A stretch of 64,000 nucleotides of DNA from Pseudomonas alkylphenolica (GTDB taxonomy: Bacteria; Pseudomonadota; Gammaproteobacteria; Pseudomonadales; Pseudomonadaceae), in assembly GCF_004025535.1 (NCBI RefSeq), contig NZ_QJRG01000048.1, positions 188,933 to 252,932 on the forward strand, given 5' to 3'. Each line of letters begins with the position of its first letter. Position 1 is the first letter of the stretch. The notes below the pieces were generated by a model, which was not told the origin of the DNA, searched no databases, and saw nothing but the letters and a program-made list of their open reading frames with translations. A program made the translations under genes and the position numbers. Below, piece by piece: positions 26,160 through 35,360 of the stretch.

Positions 26160-26948
26160 ATGAACACGGCTTCACTTCCTACTTCGCTGTTTTCCCTGAG
26201 CGGCCATACCGTGCTGGTCACCGGCGCCTCCAGCGGTATCGGCGCGCACCTGGCCCGCGTGGCCGGCCGCGCCGGTGCCCGGGTGGTGCTGGCAGCACGG
26301 CGCGTCGAGCGCCTGCATGATCTGGCCGCAGTCATCCGCAAGGACGGTGGCGAGGCACTGCCGGTGGCGATGGATGTTACCGACCGCGCCAGCGTCGAAG
26401 CCGCCTTCGACAGCGCCGAGGCTGCCTTCGGTACGGTCGACGTGGTGCTCAACAATGCCGGCGTGGGCGACAGCCAGCGCGTGCTGGAGCTCAGCGAAGA
26501 AGACTGGCGCCACATGATCTCGACCAACCTCGATGGCGTCTGGCGTGTGGCCCAGTGCGCGGCACAACGCCTGGCGCGCGACGAGCGTGGCGGCAGCATC
26601 GTCAATATCGCCTCGATGCTCGGCCTGCGCGTGGGCACCGGCTACAGCCATTACTGCGCGGCCAAGGCCGGCGTCGTGCAACTGACCAAATCGCTGGCGC
26701 TGGAACTGGCCCGCCACGACATCCGGGTCAATGCCATTGCACCGGGCTACTTCATTACCGAAATGACCGACGGCTATTTCGACAGCGAAAAAGGCCAGGC
26801 CTACATCCGCGCGGCCGTCCCGATGCGTCGCCTGGGCAAGCTGGATGAACTTGACGGGCCCTTCCTGTTGCTGGCCAGCGAGGCCGGCGCCTACATGTCC
26901 GGCTCGGTGCTCTCGGTCGATGGCGGGCAGTTGGTGGGCAGCCTGTAA
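26160..26948 (+). CDS. Short-chain dehydrogenase/reductase
   Basis: This 262-aa protein starts at ATG 26160, after AGGAGCAGAACC. It is a classical SDR with TGASSGIG at about residues 21-28, an ARR after beta-2 that suggests NADP preference, NNAG, and active-site YCAAK preceded by Ser in IASM. The C-terminal SVDGGQL is typical of FabG-like enzymes. It is the last gene of the acyl-CoA dehydrogenase run and may reduce or oxidise a ring or chain hydroxyl of an intermediate. The exact substrate is unknown. Confidence 0.87.
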   Translation: MNTASLPTSLFSLSGHTVLVTGASSGIGAHLARVAGRAGARVVLAARRVERLHDLAAVIRKDGGEALPVAMDVTDRASVEAAFDSAEAAFGTVDVVLNNAGVGDSQRVLELSEEDWRHMISTNLDGVWRVAQCAAQRLARDERGGSIVNIASMLGLRVGTGYSHYCAAKAGVVQLTKSLALELARHDIRVNAIAPGYFITEMTDGYFDSEKGQAYIRAAVPMRRLGKLDELDGPFLLLASEAGAYMSGSVLSVDGGQLVGSL

Positions 26949-26950
26949 CC

Positions 26951-26987
26951 GATACCGGGGCGGCCGCACTGGCCGCCCCGGTATCGC
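26951..26987. terminator. Strong hairpin between convergent SDR and DUF1254 genes
   Basis: A 16-bp perfect stem (left arm CGATACCGGGGCGGCC) with loop GCACT lies just after the SDR stop and before the end of the minus-strand DUF1254 gene. There is no clear T tract, but position and strength fit a bidirectional stop. Confidence 0.65.
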
Positions 26988-27001
26988 TACGCTTCAGCGC
27001 A

Positions 27002-28465
27002 TCAGTTCACCCGTTTGACCGTCGGCGGCAACCACTGGCCGCTGAGGACTTCAGGTTTGGGCCAGTAGGTGCGGATGGTCAGTTCGAAATCGCTGCCGGG
27101 GGCTGGCAGCCAGTTGTCCTGCTTGTCCTTGCCAGGGTTGTCATGCTGGACGTACAGGGTCAGCGAACCATCGTCGTTGTAGCGCAGGTGCTTGCTGTTC
27201 TTGGTGCCCAGCGAATAGCGGTTCAGGGCGTTGGGTGCGAAGAAATGCAGGGGATCGTACAGGGTCAGCGACCAGAAGCCGTCCACCGGTGGTGTCTGGC
27301 CTTTGGCGAAGGTCACCGTGTAGCGGTTTGCGCCATTGAGGCGCCCGCCCTTGTCGTCCACCTCGGCAAAAAAGTAGCGGGTTTCCTCCGGCTGGTTGGT
27401 GTACATGTTGGATTTTGCCGTGGCCGTACGCGTCAGGTAGTCATTGCCCCAGCGCGCGACATTGGTCGGGGTGTTCCAGCCGCCAGGCAGGCGTGAGCCA
27501 TTGGTGCGGAAGGAAAACAGCGGGGCCACCACCTGCGCCTCGGCATCCACCGCCGCCTGGACGATGGCCTTTTTCACCGCCGGGTCCTGGGCAGCCGCCT
27601 CCAGCAAGGCCCTGATCATCGCATAGCGACTTTCCTCACCGGCCAGCGGCGGCACCTTGGCGATCACCTGCGGCAACTGGTCGAAGAATTTTTCCGGGTC
27701 GACCCAACGGGTCTCGCTGGACGACTTTTGTGCGGCAGGGAAATGCGGGGTTTTGCTCCAGTCCTTGGTGACCGCTTTACCGTTGTACTGGCTCAGCGGG
27801 TAGACCACTACCTGGTTGAGGGTCGCCTTGATCGCGTCGCGGTCCTGCTGGCTGTCATCCATGAACACCCGAGGGCCAATAGCGACCAGCTCGGTGGGTG
27901 CCTTGATCACCCCGGCAATGCCGTCCGGTACCGTGCCCTTCCAGTTCGGGCCGACGACCAGGTAATTACCCGGTTGCGTACCGTACTGTTTGCCCAATGT
28001 GGAGAACTCTTCACTGCGGGCGTCGTACAGCGCGTACACCCAGTAGCGATCGCCGAAATCCGGCACTTGCAGCACTACCGGGTCATCGTCGGTGGCACCG
28101 TAGCCGAAGCCGTAGACCACATCCTGATTGGGATGCGCCACCCAGCGCTGTTGCGGCGAGATGTAGTCACTGAGCATGCTGATGTAACCGGTCGGCGCCG
28201 CGGGCAGAAAACCGCCCATCAGTCCCGGCTCCGGGGCAGCGGAAAACGCGGTGCGGCGATTGAAAGCGTTGACCAGCGGCCAGCCCCACAGGTAAGTGTC
28301 CTGGGCAATTACCCGGGCACTGGACGGCGTGATCACGGTGCCTGCCGGAACGCCAGCCACCTCATTGGCGGGTTTGCTCGCGGAATAACTGGCAGCTTGC
28401 ACGCCTCCGGCGGTCGCCGCCCCCAGTGCCAGCACCAGCAATGAACGGCAGAATAGTGTGCTCAT
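27002..28465 (-). CDS. DUF1254/DUF1214 domain protein, exported (first copy)
   Basis: This 487-aa protein starts at ATG 28465, with GGAG ten bases upstream. An earlier in-frame region has no ribosome-binding site. A signal peptide ends at VQAASYS. The N-terminal DUF1254 part is seen in AQDTYLWGWPLVNAFNRRTAF and HPNQDVVYGFGY, and the C-terminal DUF1214 part in GFWSLTLYDPLHFFAPNALNRYSLG. Function is unknown for the family, and many members sit in catabolic or envelope clusters. It is the last gene of the DUF1302/DUF1329/Ycf48/RND operon. A shorter paralogue at 41399 also neighbours a sulfatase. Confidence 0.85.
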   Translation of the reverse strand: MSTLFCRSLLVLALGAATAGGVQAASYSASKPANEVAGVPAGTVITPSSARVIAQDTYLWGWPLVNAFNRRTAFSAAPEPGLMGGFLPAAPTGYISMLSDYISPQQRWVAHPNQDVVYGFGYGATDDDPVVLQVPDFGDRYWVYALYDARSEEFSTLGKQYGTQPGNYLVVGPNWKGTVPDGIAGVIKAPTELVAIGPRVFMDDSQQDRDAIKATLNQVVVYPLSQYNGKAVTKDWSKTPHFPAAQKSSSETRWVDPEKFFDQLPQVIAKVPPLAGEESRYAMIRALLEAAAQDPAVKKAIVQAAVDAEAQVVAPLFSFRTNGSRLPGGWNTPTNVARWGNDYLTRTATAKSNMYTNQPEETRYFFAEVDDKGGRLNGANRYTVTFAKGQTPPVDGFWSLTLYDPLHFFAPNALNRYSLGTKNSKHLRYNDDGSLTLYVQHDNPGKDKQDNWLPAPGSDFELTIRTYWPKPEVLSGQWLPPTVKRVN

Positions 28466-28581
28466 CGGTATCAAACTCCATGTGTAGTGATCGAGGGCTG
28501 CAGAAAAAAAGACCTGGCCCCAGGAAAGGGCCAGGTTGCTCGGCAAAGACTCCGACAAGGTCGATGATCGGTAGCCGATGG

Positions 28582-30978
28582 TCAGTGCCGCGCGGTTGCC
28601 TTGGGCGAACGCAGCAACCACGCCGCCAGCGCCGGCAGCAGCAGGATGGCGCCGAGCAGATTGACCAGGAACATGAAGGCCAGGAGGATGCCCATGTCGG
28701 CCTGGAACTTCAGTGAGGAGAAGGCCCAGGTGGCGATCGACAGGGTCATCGTCACTGCGGTGAACACCGATGCCGTACCGCGCTGCTTGAGCGCCTCGAC
28801 GAAGGCGTCGCGCAGGCTTGAACCGCGTTCATCCATCTCGTGCTTGATCCGCTCGAACAGGTAGATGCCGTAGTCCACCCCTACCCCGACGCCCAGGGCG
28901 ACGACAGGCAGCGTATTGACCTTCACGCCGATGCCCAGCAGGGCCATCAGGGCGTTGCACAACACCGTGACCAGAGCCAGGGGCAGAATCACGCAGAGGG
29001 TGATGCGCAGCGAACGGAACATCCACAGGCACAGCAACGTGACCGAGGCAAACAGTGCACTGTTCACCAGCTTGTCGCCGGCATGCACCACTTCGTTGGT
29101 GGCCGCCATCACGCCGACGTTGCCGGAGGCCAGTTCAAAGCTGACCTGATCATTGTCGTAGGCGGCCTTGAACGCCTTGATCTTGTCCATCAGCGTGGTG
29201 ATGGTGTCCGCCTGGTGGTCGCGGGTGTAAATCGACACCGGGATCGCGTTGCAGGCGCTGTTCATGTACTCGGTGCCCACCCGGGTGGCAAAGCCGACGC
29301 CCTGGGCAATCTGTGCCGTGGGTTCGGGCAGCACGCGCCACTTGAGGTCGGTCTCGGCATAGGCCTGGGTGATATTGCCGACAAAACTGGCCAGGCTGCG
29401 CACCGACGACACGCCTTCGTCCTGGCGCAGGAACAGCTCCAGTTCGCCAATCGGATCGAGCACCTCACGTTTTACGCAAGGTGTCTCTTCATTACTCTTG
29501 GCCCGTGCGATGACCTGCAGCAGATCGACACCAATGGCGAAGTCGCGGGTGATCACCGCCACATCCTGGTTATAGCGTGAGTCGGCGCGCAGTTCGGGTA
29601 CACCCGCTCCGGTGTCGCCCACATGCAGGTGCCGGGCCTGAAGCAGACCGACGACCAGCAGCACACCGGCAACCCCCAGCACGCCCAGGGCACCACGGCG
29701 GGTCGCCAGCACCCCCAGGCGCTCCCAGAGGCCGGCGCCCAGGGTTTCCTTGCCGCGCAGCTTTTGCGCATCGGCCGCACTCAAGCGCATGAACGACAGC
29801 AGAATCGGCAACAGCATCTTGTTGGTGACGATCATCACCGACACACCCAAAGTCGCGGTGATGGCGAGCTCGCGGACCATCTCGATGTCCACCAGGGCGA
29901 TCACCACAAAGCCCAGGGCATTGGCCAGCAACGCAACCGCGCCGGGGATGAACAGCTTCTGGAAGCAGTTGCGCGAGGCGGTTACGCCATCGGCACCGTT
30001 GAGGGTTTCAAGCTTCCAGGCGTTGGTCATCTGCACCGCATGGGACACGCCGATCGAGAAGATCAGGAACGGCACCAGAATCGACATCGGGTCCAGGGTC
30101 AGCTTCACCAGCGGCAACAGGCCGAGCAACCAGATGACCGGCACCACCGCACAGATCAGCGCCCAGCCGGTGAGCATCAGCGAGCCCGAGTACCAGAACA
30201 GCAGCACCGCGGTGATGACAAAAGCGATGATGAAAAACACCAGTACACCGGATGCACCTTCAGCGATGTCGCCAATGGATTTGGCAAAACCGATGATATG
30301 GATGCTGATGTCGGCGTTCTGGTTGTCCTGACGGATCTGCTCCAGCTTGCGCGCCACGTCCTGCAGGTCCAGGCGCTGGCCGGTGAGCGGATCGGTTTCC
30401 TGCAGGTTGGCCACGACCATGGCTGAAGACAGGTCGCTGGAGACGATCCGCCCGACCCAGTCGGATTTCAGCGTGCGCTCGCGCACCTGGGCGATCTGCT
30501 CGGGCGTGCCGGCGTAGCTGGAGTCCACCAGGTTGCCACCGGTAAAGCCGTCCTCAACCACCTCGGTGTAGCGCACATTGGAGGTGAACAGCGACGTCAC
30601 CGAACTGCGCTCCACGCCACTGATGAAGAACACTTCGTCAGACACCTTGCGCAGTGCCGCCATGGCTTCGGGGGTGAACACCTCGCCCTTGTTGTTTTTC
30701 ACCGCCACCAACACTTTGTTGGCGCCGCCAAAGTCCTTCTGATACTGCAAGAAGGTTTTCATGTACTCATGGTGCAGCGGGATCATCTTGAAGAACCCCG
30801 CCTCCACTTTCAGCTGACTGGCGCTGTAGCCCAGCCCCAGGGTAATCAGGATGAACAACGCCAGCAGCGGTTTGCGCTGGTGGAAAATCCAGTACGACAC
30901 CCGGCCCACCAGGCCACGGGAAAAATCTTTGCGCGCCAGGTGGTCGTCCTTGTTCAGCAGTTTCTCTTGCATGCTCAT
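28582..30978 (-). CDS. RND/MMPL-family inner-membrane transporter (HpnN-like)
   Basis: This 798-aa protein starts at ATG 30978, after CAGGACTGATTC and three bases downstream of the preceding stop. The layout is one N-terminal membrane helix (LLALFILITLGLGYSA), a periplasmic domain and a helix cluster at about residues 230-400 (GVLVFFIIAFVITAVLLFWYSG, IFSIGVSHAVQMTNAW). A second periplasmic domain and a second cluster follow (VVALGVGVGVDYGIYLFERI, MGILLAFMFLVNLLGAILLLPAL). These are hallmarks of the hydrophobe/lipid-exporting RND group that includes HpnN and MmpL. It probably moves a hydrophobic molecule together with the propeller at 30982, the DUF1329 protein and the DUF1302 barrel. Direction of transport is unknown. 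Confidence 0.9.
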   Translation of the reverse strand: MSMQEKLLNKDDHLARKDFSRGLVGRVSYWIFHQRKPLLALFILITLGLGYSASQLKVEAGFFKMIPLHHEYMKTFLQYQKDFGGANKVLVAVKNNKGEVFTPEAMAALRKVSDEVFFISGVERSSVTSLFTSNVRYTEVVEDGFTGGNLVDSSYAGTPEQIAQVRERTLKSDWVGRIVSSDLSSAMVVANLQETDPLTGQRLDLQDVARKLEQIRQDNQNADISIHIIGFAKSIGDIAEGASGVLVFFIIAFVITAVLLFWYSGSLMLTGWALICAVVPVIWLLGLLPLVKLTLDPMSILVPFLIFSIGVSHAVQMTNAWKLETLNGADGVTASRNCFQKLFIPGAVALLANALGFVVIALVDIEMVRELAITATLGVSVMIVTNKMLLPILLSFMRLSAADAQKLRGKETLGAGLWERLGVLATRRGALGVLGVAGVLLVVGLLQARHLHVGDTGAGVPELRADSRYNQDVAVITRDFAIGVDLLQVIARAKSNEETPCVKREVLDPIGELELFLRQDEGVSSVRSLASFVGNITQAYAETDLKWRVLPEPTAQIAQGVGFATRVGTEYMNSACNAIPVSIYTRDHQADTITTLMDKIKAFKAAYDNDQVSFELASGNVGVMAATNEVVHAGDKLVNSALFASVTLLCLWMFRSLRITLCVILPLALVTVLCNALMALLGIGVKVNTLPVVALGVGVGVDYGIYLFERIKHEMDERGSSLRDAFVEALKQRGTASVFTAVTMTLSIATWAFSSLKFQADMGILLAFMFLVNLLGAILLLPALAAWLLRSPKATARH

Positions 30979-30981
30979 GAA

Positions 30982-31932
30982 TCAGTCCTGCCCTGTTGTT
31001 GCAAGCGAAGGGAGCGACATCACCCCGTGATCGCCGACCGCCAGCAACTGGCTGTCACCGCGCTCGATGGCCCGCGCCAGGCTGGCGTGCGTCGAAGGCA
31101 AGGCAGAGAAGTGCCGACCCTGGTCGTCGCTGGCGAGCATCACGCCACTGTTGCCCAGCAACAGAACGCGGCCTGAACGCAGCTGTATTGCCCCGTTGAA
31201 GGCAAACGTGGTGTGGGTGTCGCGCTGTTCCCAGGTCTGTCCGCCATCGGCCGAGTACCAGAGGTTGCCGCGCATGCCGTAGATCAGCAGGCCCCCGTCC
31301 TGCAGTTGCAGCGCACCGAACAGGCTCCCGGCATAGGGGCTTTCCAGTGCCTGCCAGGTCTCGCCACGGTCGGCGGAGCTGGCCAGGGTGCCGCTTTCGC
31401 CGACCATCAGCCAGCGGCCATCGGCCAGGACAATGATCTGCGCGATATGGCGGTCGAAGTCCTCGTCCAGCACGCTGTGGCGCTGCCAGGTCACGCCGTT
31501 GTCCGTCGACAACAGGTACAGGCCAAAGGCCCCCCAGGCGGCCATGCGCCCGTCGGTCAGCGCCGCTACCCCCAACAGCGCATCGTCGTTGGTATCGGCT
31601 TCGACCGCTTGCCAGTGGCGCCCACCGTCTGTGGTGCGCAACAGCGTACCGCCGTGGCCGACCGCGACGCCCTGGTTGGCATCGACAAACGCCACACCGG
31701 TCAGGGTGCGGGTCGAGGGCGTACGGATGCTTTGCCATTGATCGCCCTGCTTGTCGGCACGCAGGACCACCCCGCGCTCACCGACGGCCACCAGGCTGTC
31801 GCCGGGCGCGGTAACATTGAGCAGCAACACCTGCTGCGGTCGAATCGGGTAGTCCAGCGCCGGCGGCTCGGCCTGGACGTGCGTGGCGAGCAGGCACAGG
31901 CCTGCAAGCGCCGGGAGATGGCGTAGCAACAT
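30982..31932 (-). CDS. Ycf48/BNR-repeat periplasmic propeller protein (second copy)
   Basis: This 316-aa protein starts at ATG 31932, after GGAGTCATCTTC. A signal peptide (MLLRHLPALAGLCLLATHVQA) is followed by Ycf48-like blades (DSLVAVGERGVVLRADKQG, GVAVGHGGTLLRTTDGGRHW, GTLASSADRGETW, GNLWYSADGGQTW). It is a paralogue of the protein at 641-1726 and again directly precedes an RND gene, with a three-base gap. This constant pairing argues that the propeller acts as the partner or adaptor of the RND pump. Confidence 0.87.
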   Translation of the reverse strand: MLLRHLPALAGLCLLATHVQAEPPALDYPIRPQQVLLLNVTAPGDSLVAVGERGVVLRADKQGDQWQSIRTPSTRTLTGVAFVDANQGVAVGHGGTLLRTTDGGRHWQAVEADTNDDALLGVAALTDGRMAAWGAFGLYLLSTDNGVTWQRHSVLDEDFDRHIAQIIVLADGRWLMVGESGTLASSADRGETWQALESPYAGSLFGALQLQDGGLLIYGMRGNLWYSADGGQTWEQRDTHTTFAFNGAIQLRSGRVLLLGNSGVMLASDDQGRHFSALPSTHASLARAIERGDSQLLAVGDHGVMSLPSLATTGQD

Positions 31933-31953
31933 GAAGATGACTCCAGCGATCAG

Positions 31954-31976
31954 ATGGACCACCTGCGGTGGTCCAT
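31954..31976 (-). other. Intercistronic hairpin between DUF1329 and Ycf48-like genes
   Basis: ATGGACCACC-TGC-GGTGGTCCAT is a perfect 10-bp stem in the 71-base gap just upstream of the Ycf48-like gene. No T run follows. The GGACCAC/GTGGTCC core recurs at 1774-1794 before the other Ycf48-like gene, so the element seems to be kept at the same boundary. Confidence 0.55.
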
Positions 31977-32003
31977 TGCGCAATCAGCGAAGGGGTTGGC
32001 GGG

Positions 32004-33356
32004 TCACTTGCCCATGCGCCGCAGGGCGTCAGGCTGGAAGTCGACAAACCGGCCCTTGGTACCAAAGGTCCACGGCTGCCCCTCTTCGTTGCCAAGGCCT
32101 GCGAGGTAGTAGCTGCCGTTGCTCAGGTCATGCCAGATGTTGGCGCGGTACCATGGCACCTGGGCATCGTAGAACTGCACCATCGGGTGCACACCGATAC
32201 GCCACAAGGTGCCGCGGGTGTCGTAGGCGTCGGTGGCCAGCACGGTCCAGGAGTCTTCGTCGAGGAACATCACGCGTTTGCCATACACGTGCTTGGCGTC
32301 TTTGCGCAGCGTCCCTTCGACCACCCAGACGCGGTGCAACTCGTAACGCATGAAATCCGCATTGGGCGTGTTGGCCGTCAGCACGTCCTTGTAAGGGGTT
32401 TCCTTCGCGCCAAGTTTGTAGGCGTTGTAGGGCACGTACATTTCCTGCTTGCCGACCAGCTTCCAGTCAAAGCGGTCCGGCGCGCCGTTGTAGCCGTCGA
32501 AGTCATCGGTGACGCGCAGGCCTTCGGTGCCGTCGTTGACGTTGTCGTAGGCCAGGTCAGGCGCACGGCGCACGCGGCGCTGGCCGACGTTGTAGATCCA
32601 TGCCGAACGCACTTCCTTGACCTGGTCGATCGGCTCGTGCACCAGTTGCACCGTACCGGCCAGGGTCGCTGGCGAAATGAAGCGTGCCGAGTAGTTGAGC
32701 AGGCGGTTCTCCGACTGCTTGTCCATGTTGGTGTCGAACACCCGGTTTTCCTGGATGCGCACGGTGTAGTAGTCACCGCTGCTGCGCACCGGGAACGATG
32801 CGTAGGTACGTTGCAGACCACCGCCCAGATAACGCAGGTTGTGGTTCCAGACCGCTTCCAGGCCGTTGCCCGGGATCGGGAACGGCGTGGTGGTGCCATT
32901 CAGGTTGCTGACCCCGAAGCCGTTGAGCTGGGCATTGACTGCCTCCTGGCGAACCTTCTGGGCCACGGCGTCCGGCACGGTCGCGGTACGGTGCGTCGGG
33001 TACACCGGCATCTTGAAGTTGGGGTACTTGGCCAACAGCGCCTGCATGCCCGGGGTGACCTTGTCCTTGTACTGGGCAAGGTTCGCTGCGGTGATGGTGA
33101 ACAACGGCTTTTCGCTGGCGAACGGATCGACATAGCCCTGCGCTGGCGTCCAGCCGGCCGGCGCCTGTTTCAGGCCACCGCTGTACGCGGGGATCGAGCC
33201 ATCGGCATTGCCGGCCATCTCGCCGCCCAGCGGCGTGAGGTCCTTGCCCAGGCGGGCAGCCTGGTCGGCGGTGATTTGTGCCTGCGCCATGCCGCTCAAG
33301 GCAAGCAAGGTGACAGTCAGGCCGGCAACGTGTGCGGCACGGAGGGGCGTTTTCAT
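32004..33356 (-). CDS. DUF1329 periplasmic/outer-membrane lipid-binding-like protein
   Basis: This 450-aa protein has a signal peptide (LTVTLLALSGMAQA) and a mature start QITADQAARLGKDLTPLGGEMAGNADGSIP, the usual opening of DUF1329 proteins. The family is structurally related to LolA/LolB-type lipid carriers, as far as I know from fold annotations. Typical strings are RYANIWHDLSNGSYYLAGLGNEE and VWVVEGTLR. It lies between the DUF1302 barrel and the propeller, so a role as carrier or scaffold for a hydrophobic substrate between membranes is reasonable inference. Confidence 0.88.
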   Translation of the reverse strand: MKTPLRAAHVAGLTVTLLALSGMAQAQITADQAARLGKDLTPLGGEMAGNADGSIPAYSGGLKQAPAGWTPAQGYVDPFASEKPLFTITAANLAQYKDKVTPGMQALLAKYPNFKMPVYPTHRTATVPDAVAQKVRQEAVNAQLNGFGVSNLNGTTTPFPIPGNGLEAVWNHNLRYLGGGLQRTYASFPVRSSGDYYTVRIQENRVFDTNMDKQSENRLLNYSARFISPATLAGTVQLVHEPIDQVKEVRSAWIYNVGQRRVRRAPDLAYDNVNDGTEGLRVTDDFDGYNGAPDRFDWKLVGKQEMYVPYNAYKLGAKETPYKDVLTANTPNADFMRYELHRVWVVEGTLRKDAKHVYGKRVMFLDEDSWTVLATDAYDTRGTLWRIGVHPMVQFYDAQVPWYRANIWHDLSNGSYYLAGLGNEEGQPWTFGTKGRFVDFQPDALRRMGK

Positions 33357-33368
33357 CGAAGTAACCTC

Positions 33369-33376
33369 TTGTTGTT
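33369..33376 (-). promoter_or_regulatory. Candidate Hfq/Crc motif before the DUF1329 gene
   Basis: On the minus strand AACAACAA directly precedes the GAGG of the gene starting at 33356. It matches AAYAAYAA, in the 23-base gap after the DUF1302 stop. Confidence 0.48.
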
Positions 33377-33379
33377 CTT

Positions 33380-35254
33380 TTAGAAGCTGTAGCTGTAGCT
33401 GGCGGCGTAGAAATCACGGTCGTGCAGCGGGTCGTACTCGGCGCTGTTGTCGAAACTGACGTAGCTGAAGTCGAGCTTGTGCTGCTTGTTGTAATCGAAG
33501 GTCACACCCACGGCCGAGGTGACACGGCCTTCGTTGAACTGGCCATCCATCGACACCCCGTCAACGTCCTGGCCAAGGAAGGCGTAAGGCGATGTGGTCA
33601 CGCTGGTGCCAAGGAAGTTGTTGTAATCGAGTTGCGCGCGCAGGCGATATCCCCAGGCGAAGTCGGTGACATAGCCATCGTTCTTGCAACCTGCAGGGCT
33701 CGAGTTGACCAGGCTGGGCACCGGGCTGCTGCAGGTGTTGCCGCCGGCCGGAATGGTCGATGACGAACCCAGCCCGTAGATGAAGCCACGCCCGTAGCGG
33801 CGCTCGCCTTCATCCTGTGGCGTGCTGTTCCACTGAAAGCCGACTTCGGCGACTACCGTCAGGTTGTCGGCCTTGAGCACGTTGGGGAACACATTGACGC
33901 CGTTGACCTGCAGTTGGGTCTTCTCGAAGCGATCCCAGCCAGCAGTAAAAGGCGAGCTTTGCAGTCTCACCTGCTGCAGCAGGTTGGCCGCCGGGCCGAT
34001 GCCGGCCAGTGCGCCGTTGAGCAGGTCGGCGCCGTTGATCTGCGCCGGCTGGTTAGGCGAATAGCTGAGTTCCGAACCGATCGACCAGCCACCAAGCGTC
34101 GTGGTAAAGCTCAGGCCGAACAGGCGGATGTCTTCCGGGTACTCCCAGCTCGGGCCGACGAACTGGCCGGCAGCGTTGTGCCCGACCGCGCCCGGCGTGC
34201 CGCCGTTGGGGAACTCCGACAAGGCGGCAGAGTCGGTGCTGCGCATGCCCAGGTAAGGGGTGCGCGAGTGGTAGTTCAGGTAGTACAGGCCCAACTCGCC
34301 ATCCAGCGCATCCACCGGCAAGCGGAAGGCCACGCCCCACTGCCCGCTGTCGTGCGGGTCCTTGCCCTTCACTTCCGGCAGGTACGCACCGGCAGCGATC
34401 TTGTCCGGCGACGAGGGGTTGGTGCCGCCCAGGAAGGTGCCCAGCTGGCAATCGCCGAAGTCCTGGCCGATGGCGCTTTCGGTGACCGACCAGTAGTGAC
34501 CACAGCCTTCGATGGCGGTGCTTTCATACTTGAGCTGGTAGAACGCCTCCATCGAGATGCCCGCTGGCAGGCCGATGTTGAGGTAGCCCATCCACACCGG
34601 AATCAGTGCTTCCTTGAGTTCGGTACCGGGCCGGCGCAGCGCTGGCACGTCCAGCGGGTTGATCTGGTTGATGCCCTGGATGAAGATGCTTTCGCCCCAG
34701 TTCACCACCTGCCGCCCGAGACGCACCTGAACCGGAGTTTCGTCCATGTAGAAGGTGTTGTAGACATAAGCATCGAGCAGGTAGAGGCCACTGAATTTCT
34801 GCAGGTCGGCGTAACCGTCGTCATTGAGCGGTTTTTTCCGGTAGCCGTTGGAGGCGCTGCCGAAATTGACGTCTTCGTCCTTGAGGGCGTAGTCGTACCA
34901 GCCCTTGACCCGTACCAGGCCACCCAGGTCGCCATTGCGCAGCGACAGGTCGGTGACGAACTTGCCGATGGTGGAGAAGCGGTCGCCTTTGTCATAGTTG
35001 AGGTTGCCCGCGTCGACCGAACCACCGGTCCCGCCCGATTTGCCCAGCAGTGCGCCGTTGGCGCCACTGTAGAGATCATTGTCCTGGCCCTCGGCCCGCC
35101 ATTGGGAACCGACCGATAGCGTCGTGTTCCACTCGCCTTCCCAACCATTCTCCATCTGGAAAGGCAGCGCGTTGGCTGCCCCGGCGGATGCCAGGGCCAT
35201 CGCTGCAACCAGGGGTTTGAGGACACAACGAACAGCGTCAGTGTTGTAGTGCAT
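33380..35254 (-). CDS. DUF1302 outer-membrane beta-barrel protein (second copy)
   Basis: This 624-aa protein starts at ATG 35254, after GGAGACGTGC. An in-frame region upstream lacks a ribosome-binding site. The signal peptide ends at GAANALPFQ. The family pattern is clear in WEGEWNTTLSVGSQWRAEGQDNDLY, VRLGRQVVNWGESIFIQGINQINPLDVPALRRPG and the final strand YAASYSYSF, which ends in Phe as outer-membrane barrels do. It heads the operon of DUF1329, Ycf48-like, RND and DUF1254 genes and is divergent from the AraC regulator. The 218-base gap holds the tandem operator at 35361-35395. Confidence 0.9.
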   Translation of the reverse strand: MHYNTDAVRCVLKPLVAAMALASAGAANALPFQMENGWEGEWNTTLSVGSQWRAEGQDNDLYSGANGALLGKSGGTGGSVDAGNLNYDKGDRFSTIGKFVTDLSLRNGDLGGLVRVKGWYDYALKDEDVNFGSASNGYRKKPLNDDGYADLQKFSGLYLLDAYVYNTFYMDETPVQVRLGRQVVNWGESIFIQGINQINPLDVPALRRPGTELKEALIPVWMGYLNIGLPAGISMEAFYQLKYESTAIEGCGHYWSVTESAIGQDFGDCQLGTFLGGTNPSSPDKIAAGAYLPEVKGKDPHDSGQWGVAFRLPVDALDGELGLYYLNYHSRTPYLGMRSTDSAALSEFPNGGTPGAVGHNAAGQFVGPSWEYPEDIRLFGLSFTTTLGGWSIGSELSYSPNQPAQINGADLLNGALAGIGPAANLLQQVRLQSSPFTAGWDRFEKTQLQVNGVNVFPNVLKADNLTVVAEVGFQWNSTPQDEGERRYGRGFIYGLGSSSTIPAGGNTCSSPVPSLVNSSPAGCKNDGYVTDFAWGYRLRAQLDYNNFLGTSVTTSPYAFLGQDVDGVSMDGQFNEGRVTSAVGVTFDYNKQHKLDFSYVSFDNSAEYDPLHDRDFYAASYSYSF

Positions 35255-35360
35255 GCACGTCTCCGGCACCGCCCTTGCCACGCAAATCCGGGACTGGTTT
35301 GCGGGGTGAGCGTTCTTGTTGGTTTGCGCAAGAATGCCCACAGGCCGCACAGAATCATTT

